This document shows positions 23,380 to 35,894 of a DNA stretch of 64,000 nucleotides, piece by piece; the stretch's first letter is position 1, and the number at the start of each line of letters is the position of its first letter. Origin of the DNA: Dryocosmus kuriphilus (lineage: Eukaryota > Arthropoda > Insecta > Hymenoptera > Cynipidae); NCBI GenBank assembly GCA_038277395.1, contig CM076193.1, positions 175,562,711-175,626,710 of the forward strand, given 5' to 3'. The notes beneath the pieces were generated by a model. It searched no databases and was not told where the DNA came from. It saw only the letters and a list, made by a program, of their open reading frames with translations. A program made the translations under genes and the position numbers.

Positions 23380-25391
23380 ATGTTGAATTTTTTTTAAAGA
23401 CATTCGAAGTTGTTCAGAAAGATTTTGAATATATGGAAGAGTGATTCTTATATCATTTTTGTTGAAAGAAGCTAGCCATTTACTTTTTTTATTATTAATA
23501 GAGGAGGTATTGTACGTTTCATGAAAACGTTCTTTAATAATACTTTTAATAAAACCTAAAGGGTAATTATTTAGCTGAAGTATTTCTTGTATATATTTTG
23601 AGTTTTCTTTGTAAAATTTCTTATCACTCAATTTTAAGTTACGATCAACTAAACCTTTGGTTACTCCGATTTTATGAAAATTCATATGATGAGACTCAAA
23701 GTTTAAAAATCTACCAGAGTTTGTAGTTTTTTTGTACCAGTTAGTAATAAGGCAATTATCCATTTTTATAATAGTTAGATCAAGAAAATTTGAATGGTTA
23801 TTATTTTCAACCTCTATAGTAAATTGGATAGACTCTTCAATACTATTGAATGTCGAAAGCAGATCGTTTATTTTATTTGCTGGAACAATAGTGAAAATAT
23901 CATCAACGTACCTTTTGTAAAAAATAGGTTTGAAAGATAATTTATTTAAAGCTCTAGTTTCAATGTCGTTTAAAACTAGATTAGAAACATTGGGAGAAAA
24001 AGAAGAACCCATTGGGCAACCTGAAATCTGTTGATATTTGTTATTAAATGAAAAAACAGTGTTATTGAAAATTGTTCGTGTGGCGATTAAAATTTCATTT
24101 TTTGATATTTTAGTTAAATTTCGATTCAAATTTAGTTTTTCTTCAATACAATCTAAAGCCAAGTCTAAAAGTATACTATCGAACATGGAAACGACATCAA
24201 GAGATTCTAAAGAATGTGCTTTTGGTACAATTATGTTTTTTAATTTATTTTTAAATTCAAAACTATTTTTGACAAAAGACTTAGTTGTTGTTAAAGTGGG
24301 CTTAAAAATGTTAGATACAAATTTCGCCAAATTATAAGTAGGTGAGACAATTGTGGATACAATAAGTCTCCATTTTAAATTCGGTTTGTGAGTTTTAGGA
24401 AGAGCATAAGCTTTTGCTACTGTACTGCTATGAGTTTTTAACACCAAGGCAGTTCTGTTATTAATGTAATTTTTTTTATGCCATCTAGTAAAAATATCGT
24501 TACATTTGTTTTCAATTGTTGGAGTTAAATTAGTTTTAACATTTTTATATAAGAAATTGTTTTTTAGAATATTCTCAATGGTAGTATTATAATCTGAACG
24601 AATAGCAGCAACGGTAGTATTGCTCTTATCTGCTTTAACAAACATCAAATCTTTGTTTTGGGATTGAAATTTTTTTACAAGATCAAATTTAGGATCAATA
24701 TCTTTGAATTTGTTGTGTTGAATATGGCTTGATATTATTTAAGTGACTGTTTTTAGAATTTTACATTTTTCATTATTGTCATTTAGACATCTGATAGAGT
24801 TTTCAACATTACGATAGGATTCAGTTTTCTTAAGTTTTAATGAATTAGATTTTTTAATACAACTGTTCCTTTTGGAATGTTTTAAATTTTATAAACTTTT
24901 CTCTTGTGAACTAAAGAAATTGTGAATTGATGGATCATTTACAGATCGGAGTATGTAAGATTTTAAAAAGTTTGAATTTTTTTCCCAAAAATTTAATGCT
25001 TTCTACAATGTTATTAATTTCAAATTTTCTTTTGAAAAGTAGTTTTAGTTCTATTGAACTTTAATGAAAATTTGTGGTGTAAATTGTTGACATTAACATT
25101 AGTTTGGTTTTCGATGTGGGTTGGAATAATAGATTCTCTCCTACATTTTATCAGAAAAGTACGTTGTTCTTTTAAACTTGTTAATTTTCGTTGGATGTTG
25201 ATCCAATTTACTAATTTAAATCTAGCTTCTGAACCATATTTCTCCGCAGCATAAGAGAGGTAACCCATCATAGCAAAAACAAAAGTCACTGACCTTGAGT
25301 GATATTGAACAGTATTGAAATAAATACTAATATTCTTATGTCGGCTGTGTGTATAAAATTGTAAGTAAAATTTCGTCGGTCTTTCAGACAA
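23380..25391 (-). pseudogene. PLE-B reverse transcriptase, N-terminal and palm part
   Basis: 424 codons are open (24648 down to 23374), preceded by a damaged N-terminal region (25391-24660) containing AAEKYGSEARFKLVNWINIQ. Motifs: KADKSNTTV near the start; AYALPKTHKPNLKWRLI; SLDVVSMFDSI (palm Asp); GCPMGSSFSPNVSNLVL; RYVDDIFT (catalytic Asp pair); FTIEVE...FLDLTI; and a thumb TNWYKKTTNSGRFLNF. The order is that of Penelope-like reverse transcriptases. The long-TIR transposon separates it from its endonuclease at 19034-19439. Confidence 0.85.
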
Positions 25392-25990
25392 ATTTATTGT
25401 AGAATGTAGAATAAATCAAACGAAGATATGATGAAAAAAATCCATCTTCAACGTTTAGACACACATTGCGGATCATCATCAGGAAGTTTAAAAGATTAAT
25501 AATATATAAAAAAGAATAAAAGGAAAAAATTCGTAGTGTTAATCGAAGAAAAAAAATGGATACAGAAATTGGAAAAAACTTTATAAACATACCTGAATAT
25601 ATTAAAACATTGTTTGTTTCAAAAATCGAAAGAATGAGGATTTAACCTCAAATCACTCAAGAGACATATCGGTGTACAAAGAGTAGCCGTATCAAAGCTC
25701 AACTGATATGATAAGTCACTGATTAAGAAAAATTTTTTAGTTGTTTTAATTCAGAGCAAAAACAATGGCCCTGAATCATTTTTAGTGAAAATTCACATTT
25801 TTAAAAAGAGGTGTTTTGGAGAATGACGTGAATGGACAGAGGACAAACGACATACTGAAGCGAAAACGGAGTTTACAATAGAGATGCTTGTCGATGGTTT
25901 AAACCTCAAATGAGAATTAGCGCGCCAAAGTCAAAGTAGTTTGAAAAAAGCAAAATGAAAAAAAATTATTTTGTGTTTAATGCAAGCTAC
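25290..25990 (-). mobile_element. PLE-B 5' terminal repeat
   Basis: Direct repeat of 18346-19033, about 90% or more alike by eye, including the defective hammerhead-like box near 25450-25485. Direct copies on both sides of the body are a usual PLE arrangement (tandem pseudo-LTR). Confidence 0.7.
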
Positions 25991-26009
25991 AATTATAAAA
26001 CAATTATAA

Positions 26010-26735
26010 ATTATAAATTTTTTTATCAATAAATTTTCTAAAATATCTATCAATTTTAAAACTGAAACTATGAACATCAATGGCATTAATAATTGTATCT
26101 CGCATTAAAGACAAAGTAATTTTGTTTCATTTTGCTTTTTTCAAACTACTTTGACTTTGGCGCGCTAATTCTCATTTGAGGTTTAAACCATCGACAAGCA
26201 TCTCTATTGTAAACTCCGTTTTCGCTTCAGTATTTCGTTTGTCCTCTGTCCATTCACGTCATTCTCCAAAACACATCTTTTGAAAATGTGAATTTTCACT
26301 AAAAACGATTCAGAGCCATTGTTTTTGCTCTGAATTAAAACAACTAAGAAATTTTTCTTAATCAGTGACTTATCATATCAGTTGAGTTTTAATACGACTA
26401 CTCTTTGTACATCGATATGTCTCTTGAGTTATTTGAAGTTAAATACTCATTCTTTCGATTTTTGCAACAAACAATGTTTTAATATCTTCAGGTATGTTTA
26501 TAAAGTTTTTTCCAATTTCTGTATCCATTTTTTTCTTCGATTATCACTACGAATTTTTTCCTTTTATTCTTTTGTAGATGTTATTAATCTTTTTAATCTT
26601 CCTGATGATGACCCGCAATGTGTGTCGAAACGTTGAAGAAATTTGTCAAGGACATTTTTGTCTATTAAATTGGATTTTTTTCTTCATATCTTCGTTTGAA
26701 TTATTCTACATTCTACAATAAATTGGCTGTACAGG
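26010..26735 (+). mobile_element. Inverted PLE-B 3'-end copy
   Basis: Plus-strand copy of the same terminal region, including the last codons of the endonuclease (near 26010-26110). It is inverted against the two other copies. It ends at TTCTACATTCTACAATAAAT where PLE-A coding sequence resumes. Confidence 0.7.
26600..26640 (+). ncRNA. Hammerhead-like motif, PLE-B inverted terminus
   Basis: CTGATGA at 26602-26608, a hairpin opening GACCCGC and closing GTGTGTC, GAAAC at 26627-26631. CTTC just before and GAAG just after can pair as an outer stem. Stem III would be minimal, as reported for PLE hammerheads. Confidence 0.45.
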
Positions 26736-27373
26736 AAATTTTATTTGGTTTTTTTAAATCGTTAGTGGTTAAAGTAAGAACTTTATGTCTAAATTCATCT
26801 CTAGCCTCTGAGGGAATCTTGTCTAAATTAATCTCCAAATCTTTTCCAATTTCGGTAATGTGGTTATTTTTTTTAGATATAGAACTGGAACTAAATTTTT
26901 CACCTAGGCGAATAATGTCAATTACATCGTCTCGAAGTATTTTCTCTGATAAATTAAGCAACCAAGGATCAGAAGGTTCTGATTTACATATGATTATTCA
27001 TAGTGTAAAGATTGGAATTAAAGCTCTGTAAATTTTGGAATTTTTTGTTGAGATTAGATTCAATTTTAAAAGTGTGATTGTTATTAGTGTGTTCAAATTC
27101 ATGAATGAAAATAGCAAAATCAGAACTGGATATTAATGTTTGAATTTTATTTTTATCAGTATCAAGTTTGTGATTCAAAAATGTAATGTGATTGTGTATG
27201 TCTTGAATTACAATGTTTCTGATCTGGTTGTTCAATTTATCAGTTACATTGTTAAGTTTTTTCTTACAGAAGTTACTATGCATGTGTAAATTTTTAACAT
27301 TAAAAGTACTATTGGTAATGTGTTTAAGAAAAAGATCTGATCGGCGAGAGTTCAACAACTTTCCTTTTCTCAT
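26713..27373 (-). pseudogene. PLE-A polymerase, N-terminal part
   Basis: Minus-strand frames at 27373-26984 (start MRKGKLLNSRRSDLFLKHI) and 26961-26713 (LRLGEKFSSSS-like segment IIRLGEKFSSSS, then DKIPSEARDEFRHKV) form the non-catalytic N-terminus of a PLE protein. A frame change near 26970 separates them, and PLE-B cuts the gene at about 26735. The C-terminal half is at 17518-18345. Confidence 0.65.
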
Positions 27374-27935
27374 CTCTTACCTCTCTTTTCTCTTTCCCCT
27401 TCCTTCATCCTTTCACATTCATATCCTAACTTCATGTTTCCAATTCCTTTAGTACATGAAAAGTTTCAAGATGGCGGGGTACATTTGTACCTCGTTTTAT
27501 CAAAATGATGAATTTATCTATCAATTCCAATTCGACGTTTTCTAAGAAAACTTTTTACACAAAATTCGGAATTCAAAATCATTTTCACATCACTTTTTAA
27601 GGTAAACAAATCTTTAAAATATCTTTCACATTATGTTTATCATTAAAATTTCTTTTAGGTTATGTTTAGATTTTTCAAAACTTCTTTGTTTTTACAACTA
27701 TCCTTGCTTTTCAAAATTTCCTTACTTTCCTTTTTCTCTTTCATTACCAAAAAATTCTCTTTCTATCTGATTATAGGTTTGATTTTAACATTGACAAATT
27801 TCTCTTCAGAACTATTGTAATAATTGAAACTGAGGTTTTCCTCGATCCTCCTCCAAATTTTAAAATTTTTTAAAAAATTTTTCTCTCATGTACTGCTACC
27901 ACACTGGTTTTACCGTAAATGATTCCACATGCACC
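27360..27935 (+). mobile_element. Inverted PLE-A terminal repeat, cut by a LINE
   Basis: Plus-strand copy of the PLE-A 3' end (compare 16850-17420 on the minus strand and 31241-31690). It stops at about 27935 inside the repeat, where LINE sequence starts. Confidence 0.7.
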
Positions 27936-30900
27936 CACGATTCTTGCTCATACCCACATATTCTACACCGATTTTCCTCCTCGTTCATCCAGTACCTTCT
28001 CCCTCTTACTCCCTCTCCCATTCTAAATCTCATCATTCTGTTCCATTTACTCTCCTTCTTTAACTTCTTCAAATATTCTGGCTCTCCGTCCCACATTACC
28101 ATCTTGTACCAACTATTGTACCTTGAGTTCACGATTTTTGTCCATCTTTCCTCCCTTTGTCTCGCCAAAATCTCGTTCTCTATTCCTTCCCAATCTCTAT
28201 TTTCCCATTCATACTCTATTCTCTCCTCCTTGCGTACCTTTCTTTTTCCCATTTCGACCTACCCATTTTTCCTCTTCTCTCTTTGTCATCTATCTCCCTT
28301 GCACACACACTTGTGCGATCTTACTTCTTTCTCCCCTCCTTAGTTTTTCTTCAAATTTCGAAGCCCTTTTTAGCTGCCTTATTACCATTTTTTCTCGGCC
28401 TATCTCCTCCCTTAACACATAACCTGGGCAGCTCCATCCCACCCCCATGACCCATCTCAAAAATGTTTCATGCATGCTTTCCACTCTCTTATATTCCTTC
28501 CATCCCCAAGCTTCCATTCCATAACTCACCACTGACCACACTAAAACATCAAACATCCATACTCTCATTCTCCAATCATCCTTGAATCTTCTCTTCCCTA
28601 TGCCCCACTCTTGGCCCATTACCATACTTCCACACTCCAATCTCTTTCTTACCTGCAGCTCATTCCTTCCTCTTGTTTCGAACCAGTACACAAGGTAACA
28701 AAATTCTTCTACCAATTCTACTCCTTTGCCATACATCTTCCATTCATACTCTACTCTACACCTCCTTCTTCTAAAACCCATCATCTTAGTTTTCTTCACA
28801 TTCTCCATTAAGTCTTTCTCTCTCACATATTCTTCAAATATTCTCATTATTAGACTCATCCCTCTTTCATCATCTGCTATTAATACTATATCGTCCGCGT
28901 ATGCTAGCGAATATATAGCTTGCCATTTTCAAATTTCGTTCCCCCTTTTCCTTTCCTTGCCAATTTCTCCTCTAAATCTGCTAGTAGAATACTGAATAGT
29001 AATGGACTCAGTGGACATCCCTGCCTTAGACCTCTTCCCGTCCAAAAATCCTCTCCCTTCTTTTTCCCTATTCTTACCTTCATCCTAGTTTCTATAAATA
29101 TCTCTTTTATCCTTTCTACTAGGCCTTCTTCTATTCCTCTCTCTTTTAAGGCATTCCATAGCAACCTTCTGTTGACTGAGTCAAACGCCGCTTTCAAATC
29201 TAAAAAAAGTGCGACCAGTTTTTCTTTCTTCTGACCTAAGTTCCTGTTCAGTAACTAGTTAAGCACATAAATGTTGTCTGCTGACCCTATTCTTTTTCTA
29301 AAGCCTGTCTCTGGTTGTGCGGTATGCTTCCCCTTTCTTCGACCTGCCTTTCCAGCCTTTTCCTAAGCACCTCTGCGTAAACTTTGTAGCCCACTGACAT
29401 GATTGTAACCCCTCTATAGTCTTGCACATTTTTTCCCTCTCCTTTCTTAATCACTGGTACTACAACCCCTGTCCGCCATTCTTCTGGCCAACCTTCTCCT
29501 TTCCATACCTTGTTACGTATCCTCCACATCTCTTCTCTTACCCTTTCCCCACCATATTTCAGTGCTTCGTTTTCGATGCAATCCTCTCCTGTTGCCTTGT
29601 TTCGTTTCAATCTTGCGATTGCTCCATTTATCTCCTCCTTACTAATCACGTTTCCTCTGTCCCCATCCTCTGAAACTACCTTCCTCCCTTCTCCCCGCAC
29701 CCTACTTCCCACACCTCCTAGCAATCCCTTAAAGTTTTCTGTCCGCTCTGTCATTATTATTTCCTCGTTTATGCCCCTCCTTCTTCCTCTATCCTTATTA
29801 ATCACTTCCCATTCTCTCCCTTCCTTAACCGCTTTCTCCACCTCTTCCACGTACCCTTCTTTCTCCCTTTGCTTCTCTTTGCTGAACATTTTCTCATGTT
29901 CTTTTTTCCTCTTGTTGTAGTCTTCTTTCTTTATTTCCCTCTCCTCCATTTTCTAACACATTCTTTAATCTTTACTTTGCTCTCTCTGCACTCCACTCTC
30001 CACACTTTCTCATATAAACCTCTTTTTCTTCGTCCCACCTTTCTAACCCTTGTTGTCCTGTCCACCCATTACGATCCCCTCCTATTAACACCAAATCCAC
30101 CTCCTTTTGTTCTGTCCATCTCTTTATCACATTCCACCCTTCTTCCTCCCTTCTCCTCCTATACACACATAAAATGTTCACTTTTACTTTCCCCATTTTA
30201 ATTCTTCTCACCATTATTCCATCCTTTTCTGCCGTATTCTTACGTTTTCCCTTGTCTACTACCAACTCCTCTCTTAACCCTGACACCATACCACCCATAC
30301 CCCTTCCTTTTACATTTTACTTTCTTGCTCCTTGCATCTCCCATACATAGCCTCTCGGCAACCATTTCTTCAGGCCCATCCAGTCCTTCTCCTCCGTCCA
30401 TGTTTCACTCATTATTATCACATCCCATTTGTGCACTTCTTCCTAGAATCCTGTATCTTTGTTCTTTAATCCTGCCACGTTCCAAAACGCCACCTTCACT
30501 CCTCTCTCTTTATTTATCCTTGCTTTATTCCTTCCATTCAATTCTTTTTGCTTTGAATAAACCCCCCCGCCGATTCTGTGTCTTTACTATTTTCTTCATT
30601 TCTCCTTCCCTTCTCTGCCCCTTTTCTACCTTCCGTTAGGTCTTCTACTTCCTCGTCCCATATCCACTCGTCTCCATTTACCCATATCCTATCTTTTCCG
30701 TTCCTTACCCTTTCTCCTTTATTCCTCTCTGTCCATGCACTGCGCTCTATCATCCATTTTCTCTTCCTCTCCACCCACGTCATATCTTCCTCTATTCTCT
30801 TCCTTCTTCCTTTCTAGCAGCGCCTTTTTTTCTCCATCACTTCATACTTTCCCTTCCCACTCCCTAGTTTTACTAACAGCAAACATTCCGTCCTATCCCT

Positions 30901-31240
30901 CCTTCCTATTCCTTTTACCTCTTTCACCCTTGCCTGTGCTCCGATGTCTTTTATCAGCTTCCTATCCTCCCTCTCTCCTGTTTCGCTGTCTGTTTTCATG
31001 CCTTTGATTATTATGTTTCTTTTTCTCTTTGCCCTTTCTTCTCTCTCCAGTCTCCTTTCCACTTGCCTCAACCTCCTGCTTAACCTCTCATTATCCTCCT
31101 TCAATTGCTCACTACTTCCTCCTTTCTCCTTCATGTTCTCATTCATCACCTCCATTTTTCTCACTCTCTCCTCTATTTGTACCATTTCCCTCTTCCTATC
31201 TCCCTCTACTCCCTCCCTCCTTTCTTTCCTTTTCTCATCT
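27936..31240 (-). mobile_element. LINE copy 1 (ORF1 + endonuclease/RT), degenerate
   Basis: Minus strand, strongly pyrimidine-rich on the plus strand. From 5' to 3': an ORF1-like coiled-coil protein (31185-30538; KRNIIIKGMK, then WIWDEEVEDL), an endonuclease remnant (30298-29972; LIGGDRNGWTGQQG where GDFNAWTG is usual), then RT. RT blocks are 29949-29287 (IARLKRNKATGEDCIENEAL, then WRTGVVVPVIKKGEG), 29197-28904 (MKAAFDSVNRRLLW, then GLRQGCPLSPLLFSILLADL) and 28859-28290 (thumb). The YADD box lies in a frameshifted stretch near 28890-28910. Compared with copy 2 it lacks the last ~390 bp at the 3' end and has an internal deletion between endonuclease and RT. Clade not assigned. Confidence 0.75.
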
Positions 31241-31915
31241 CTTAGCTCTCTTTTCTCTTTCTCCTTCTTTCATCCTTTTCACATTCATATCCTAACTTCA
31301 TGTTTCCAATTCCTTTAGTACATGAAAAATTTCAAGATGACGGGGTACATTCGTACCTCGTTTCATCAAAATGATGAGTTTATCTATCAATTCCAATTCG
31401 ACGTTTTCTAAAAAAGCTTTTTACACAAAATTCGGAATTCAAAATCATTTTCCCATCACTTTTTAAGGTAAATAAATCTTTAAAATATCTTTCCCATTAT
31501 GTTTTTCATTAAAATTCCTTTTAGGTTATGTTTATATTTTCCAAAAGTTCTTTGTTTTTACAAATATCCTTGCTTATCACAACAACTGAGGTTTTTCTCG
31601 ATTCTTCTCCAAGTTCAACAATTTTTTTAAAAATTTTTCACTCATGTACTACTACCAGACTGGTTTTATCTCAAATGATTGCTGACTTAAAAATTCTTAG
31701 TAAGTTTTTACTTTTACCTTAATTTTTTGCCAAGTTTTTAACATTACGATTCTGTTCTTTTGATTATATAAATTCTACCACATTATACTCTCCCAAAAGA
31801 TCCATAACCTTGTTGTACTCTGAAGAGGTCAACAATATTGTTGACGAAACGTCACGTTCATGATATAAATCATTTTGAAGATTGTATATAGTCTGGATGC
31901 GTCGCACTTCTTATT
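31241..31915 (+). mobile_element. Outer PLE-A terminal repeat (right edge of nest)
   Basis: Direct repeat of 27360-27935 that extends further to the true end, including the hammerhead-like motif and the terminal GCGTCGCACTTCTTATT. Confidence 0.7.
31815..31860 (+). ncRNA. Hammerhead-like motif, PLE-A right terminus
   Basis: CTGAAGA at 31820-31826, the self-complementary stem GTCAACAATATTGTTGAC, GAAAC at 31846-31850, then GTCACG. It is the counterpart of 16660-16700. Confidence 0.5.
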
Positions 31916-32440
31916 TTATTTTATTTCGCAGACGGTAAATAAGTTCATTAAGGAAAATTCCATCCTTCGTTTCTACATTACTAATTTATATTGCAATCAA
32001 TTTTAATGAAATTAAAAAATTTCCGGAGATTTCAACAGATTTCAACCGATTACTCATGAACCTTGAGGAATAAATTAAATTTGATTTCGAAGAATTTCTC
32101 CAAATTTCAGAGATCTCTATAGATAGTCGACGGAAGTAAAAAATTTTCTAAATTTTTAGAGGTTATAATTCATTTTCAAAGAATTTCAGAGGATTTAAGG
32201 GATTTTATAGAACCTTTAGGCATTTAAACTTTTTTTTAATTTCAAGAGATTTGAAACATATCGAGGAATTTCAAAGTACTTAACAAGAGTTAAATAATTC
32301 AAAAAGTAACGATAACGGTAACGCGTTACAAATTTTTAAGAAATAACGGTAACGTGTTACTTTTGAGTGGTAACGTATCCAACACAGATTTCAACATATA
32401 TTTTAATTTAATCTGAGTCTATTTTATCTGCTTTGTTTAG

Positions 32441-33193
32441 GATTCCTATGAATTTCCTGAAGCATTGGCCGAGTTTTTAATTTTGAAAGGAGTACATGAT
32501 GAAGCTGTCCTTGCTTTAAAAGGTATATTAAAATTGTCTAATTCTTATTACACTATAATTCGATGAAAAATTGCTTTAATTTAAGTTGTTGAAAATGGTT
32601 GCTTTAAACTTCTCAGATAACGAAATAGCTGCGAAAAGTTATAAAGGGTAAAGAAGTATTTACTATGATTTTTAAATATATAAAAATGGAGACCATTTCT
32701 TGCTCCATTTGCGAATGCACAATTTTTGGTGGGATTGACCAGCTTTCAATCCTTTCCGTCGTCTTCATGCCATCAAACTTACAAACGTTTCAGGTTCTTC
32801 GTGCGGGCAAAATGGATGTGCGGAACAATTAAAGTATTTCATTCTTTAAAAAACATATCGAAGATAAGCATATAAATAAAAAGTTAACTAATGTTTCCGT
32901 TAATATAGAAAATAGAGGCTCTAATCCAATACAAGTAGAAATTTAATCTGTGGTATCAAATCCTTCATGTGATCAAAAATTTTAAAGTAGATTTACTGTA
33001 TCCTCAAATGCATCTGCTGAGAAAACTATTTTTAATGTCTCAGCCACCGAATCTAAATTCGTATCAAATTTGAGAGCATTTTCTTCAATTACGGGCGCTG
33101 CTTTAGGTAGAATAATTTCTGGAACGGAAATATTTATGTGTGATGTCATGAATTCAGTGAAAGATGAATTTCTCGAGTTCATTCATTCTCAAG
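32441..33193 (+). pseudogene. Gene fragment with C2H2-like finger (5' part), cut by LINE copy 2
   Basis: Exon 32441-32522 (acceptor CTTTGTTTAG, donor AAAAG|GTATAT; EFPEALAEFLILKGV) joins in phase to an exon from 32794 (acceptor ACGTTTCAG). That exon encodes CGQNGC followed, after a 1-nt break near 32846, by H-x4-H: a C2H2-like spacing. Further in-frame stops lie near 32944 and 32981. A downstream stretch (NLRAFSSITGAALGRIISG, CDVMNSVKDEFLEF) resembles a poorly characterised insect multicopy family. A donor-like CTCAAG|GTATAG ends it at 33193. A LINE follows in the intron; the next coding piece is at 35895. Confidence 0.45.
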
Positions 33194-33210
33194 GTATAGA
33201 CTCTAGCAAT

Positions 33211-35800
33211 CAATGTTTATTTATACTCTCTCCCTTTTACGGGTTTAAGAGTCTTCACCAAACCATTACCAGTATCTATACATTCAATTCCATATATCAT
33301 ACCTTATCGCTATCTTATTGCTAATATATACACCTTTCTTATTATCTACTCTTATATTTCTACGCTAGGGATCGAGACCAGGACTCTCGTTTCCTCTTGC
33401 CTTTACCAATCTATCACTGATCTTTTCTTTCTCGACTCTACTTCATACTTTTACTTATATCAGGACACCTTTTCTTAATCTTAACTTTTCCAACTTCTTC
33501 ATTCATCCCTCTCCCTGTCCATTCCCATTCAGAATCTCTTTCACTCTCTCTTCCACACATTTCCCTTCCCCTTCATCACCTGTACACCTTTCCAACACAT
33601 GCACGCACGATTTTTGCTCATACCCACATATTCTACACCGATTCTCCTCCTCGTTCATCCAGTACCTGCTCTCCCTTACTCCCTCTCGCATTCTAAATCT
33701 CATCATTCTGTTCCATTTACTCTCCTTCTTTAACTTCTTCAAATACTCTGGCTCTCCTTCCCACCTTCCGATCTTGTACCAACTACTGTCCCTTGAGTTC
33801 CCGATTTTTGTCCACCTTTCCTCCCTTTGTCTCGCCAAAATCTCGTTCTCTATTCCTTGCCAATCTCTAGTTTACCCATTCATACTCCATTCTCTCCTCC
33901 TTGCGTACCTTTCTTCACCCCACTTCGACCTACCACTGTTCCCCCTTCTCTCTTTGTCTTCTATTTCCCTTGCACACGCTTGTGCGATCTTACTTCCTTC
34001 TCCCCTCCTTACTTTTTCTTCAAAATTCCAAGCCCTTTTTAGCTGCCTTATTACCATTTTTTCTCGGCCTACCTCTTCCCTCAGCATGTGACCTGGGCAG
34101 CTCCATCCCATCCCGATGACCCATCTCAAAAATCTTTCATGCATGCTTTCCACTCTCTTATATTCCTTCCATCCCCAAACTTCCATTCAATAACTCACTA
34201 CTGACCACACTAAAACATCAAACATCCATACCCTCATTCTCCAATCATCCTTGAATCTTCTCTTCCCTATGCCCCACACTTGGCCCATTACCTTACTTCC
34301 ACACTCCAATCTCTTTCTTACCTGCAGCTCCTTCCTTCCTCTTGTTGCGAACTAGTACCCAAGGTAACAAAATTCTTCTACCAATTCTACTCCTTTGCCA
34401 TACATCTTCCATTCATACTCTATTCTACACCTCCTTTTTCTAAAACACATCATCTTATTTTTCTTCACATTCACCATTACGTCTCTCTGTCTCACATATT
34501 CTTCAAATATTCTCATCATTAGACTCATCCCTCTTTCATCATCTGCTATTAATACTATATCGTCTGCGTATGCTAGCGAATATAGCTTCCCAATTTCCAA
34601 TTTCGTTCCCCTTTTCCTTTCCTTGCCAATTTCTCCTCTAAATCTGCTAGTAGAGTACTGAATAGTAATGGACTTAGTGGACACCCCTGCCTTAGACCTC
34701 TTCTCGTCCAAAATCCTCTCCCTTCTTTTTCCCTATTTTTACCTTCATCCTAGTTTCTATAAATATCTCTTTTATCCTTTCTGCTAGGCTTTCATCTATT
34801 CCTCTCTCTTTTAAGGCCTTCCATAGCAACCTTCTGTCGGCTGAGTCAAACGCCGCTTTCAAATCTACAAAAAGTGCGACCAGTTTTCCTTTCTTCTGAC
34901 CAAAGTTCCTGTTCACTAAACAGTTAAGCACATAAATGTTGTCTGCTGTCCCCATTTTTTTTATAAAGCCTGTTCGGTTGTGCGGTATGCTTCCCCTTTC
35001 TTCGACCTGCCTTTTCAGCCTTTTCCTAAGCACCTCTGCGTGAACTTTGTAACCCACTGACATGATTGTATCCCCTCTATAGTCTTGCAAGTTTTTCCCT
35101 CTCCTTTCTTAATCACTGGTACTACCACCCCGGTCCGCCATTCTTCTGGCCAGCCTTCTCCTTTCCATACCCTATTACATATCCTCCACATCTCTTCTCT
35201 TACCCTTTCCCCACCATATTTCAGTGCTTAGTTTTCGATGCCATCCTCTCCTGTTGCCTTGTTTCGTTTCAATCTTGCGATTGCTCCATTTATCTCCTCC
35301 CTACTAATCACGTTCTCTGTCCCCATCCTCTGAAGCTACCTTCCCCCCTTCTCCCCACACCCTACTTCCCACACCTCCCAGCAATCCCTTAAAGTATTCT
35401 GTCCACTCTATCATTTTTTTTTCCTCGTTTATGCCCCTCTATCTTCCTCTTTCCCTATTAATCACTTCCCATTCTCTCCCTTGCTTAACCGCTTTCTCCA
35501 CCTCTTCCACGAACCTTTCTTTCTCCCTTTGCTTCTCTTTGCTTAACATTGTCTCATGTTCTTTTTTCTTCTTGTTGTAGTCTTCTTTCTTTATTGCCCT
35601 CTCCTCCATTTTCGAACACATTCTTTAATCTTTACTTTGCTCTCTCTGCACGTCATATCCCACCATCCTCTCTTACATTTCTCTCCTTCGTTTCTCGGTC
35701 TCATCTCATCCTTTACCTTGACAAACACGTCTTCAAGATTTTCTATGATCTTATCTATCCCTTCCTCTTCCATACCTCCAAGATTCTCGTGTACAATTGT
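33211..35800 (-). mobile_element. LINE copy 2, 5'-truncated
   Basis: Same family as copy 1. From 5' to 3' on the minus strand: the end of the endonuclease/linker region (WWDMTCRESKVKIKE near 35690), RT N-terminus (35621-35100), KLVALFVDLKAAFDSADRRL, LAYADDIVLIADDERG with an intact YADD box (34600-34540), a thumb, and a Cys/His-rich end (CRICGYEQKSCVHVLERC, 33660-33590) not complete in copy 1. Several frame changes. The 3' end near 33211 matches that of the ORF1-only derivative at 53650. It sits between two pieces of a family gene. Confidence 0.75.
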
Positions 35801-35894
35801 TCCTTCAGAAATGCGAATTAGGGGAACCATTTTAAGGTATGCAAGGTATTCAGGGACAGATTGATGCATTAAAAAAAATTTCGTCTATATCAAC

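Larger units (their letters stand above)
16605..31915. mobile_element. Nested transposon block bounded by inverted PLE-A termini
   Basis: The left edge AATAAGAAGTGCGACGCATC at 16605 recurs as its reverse complement at the right edge (31895-31915). Both are followed inward by the same hammerhead-like motif and the same PLE-A terminal region. Inside lie PLE-A (minus), split by PLE-B (minus), itself split by a long-TIR DNA transposon, and a LINE between two PLE-A termini. Confidence 0.7.

Noticed and set aside
27888..31300. Many long plus-strand frames rich in Ser, Pro, Phe and Leu
   Set aside because: They are the complement of purine-rich LINE coding sequence on the minus strand; the same holds for 33770-35860 and 53890-55180.
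16605..31915. Considered an integrated virus or a Maverick-type element because of its 15 kb size and inverted ends
   Set aside because: The coding content is only PLE, LINE and DNA-transposon genes; no capsid, ATPase, protease or protein-primed polymerase.
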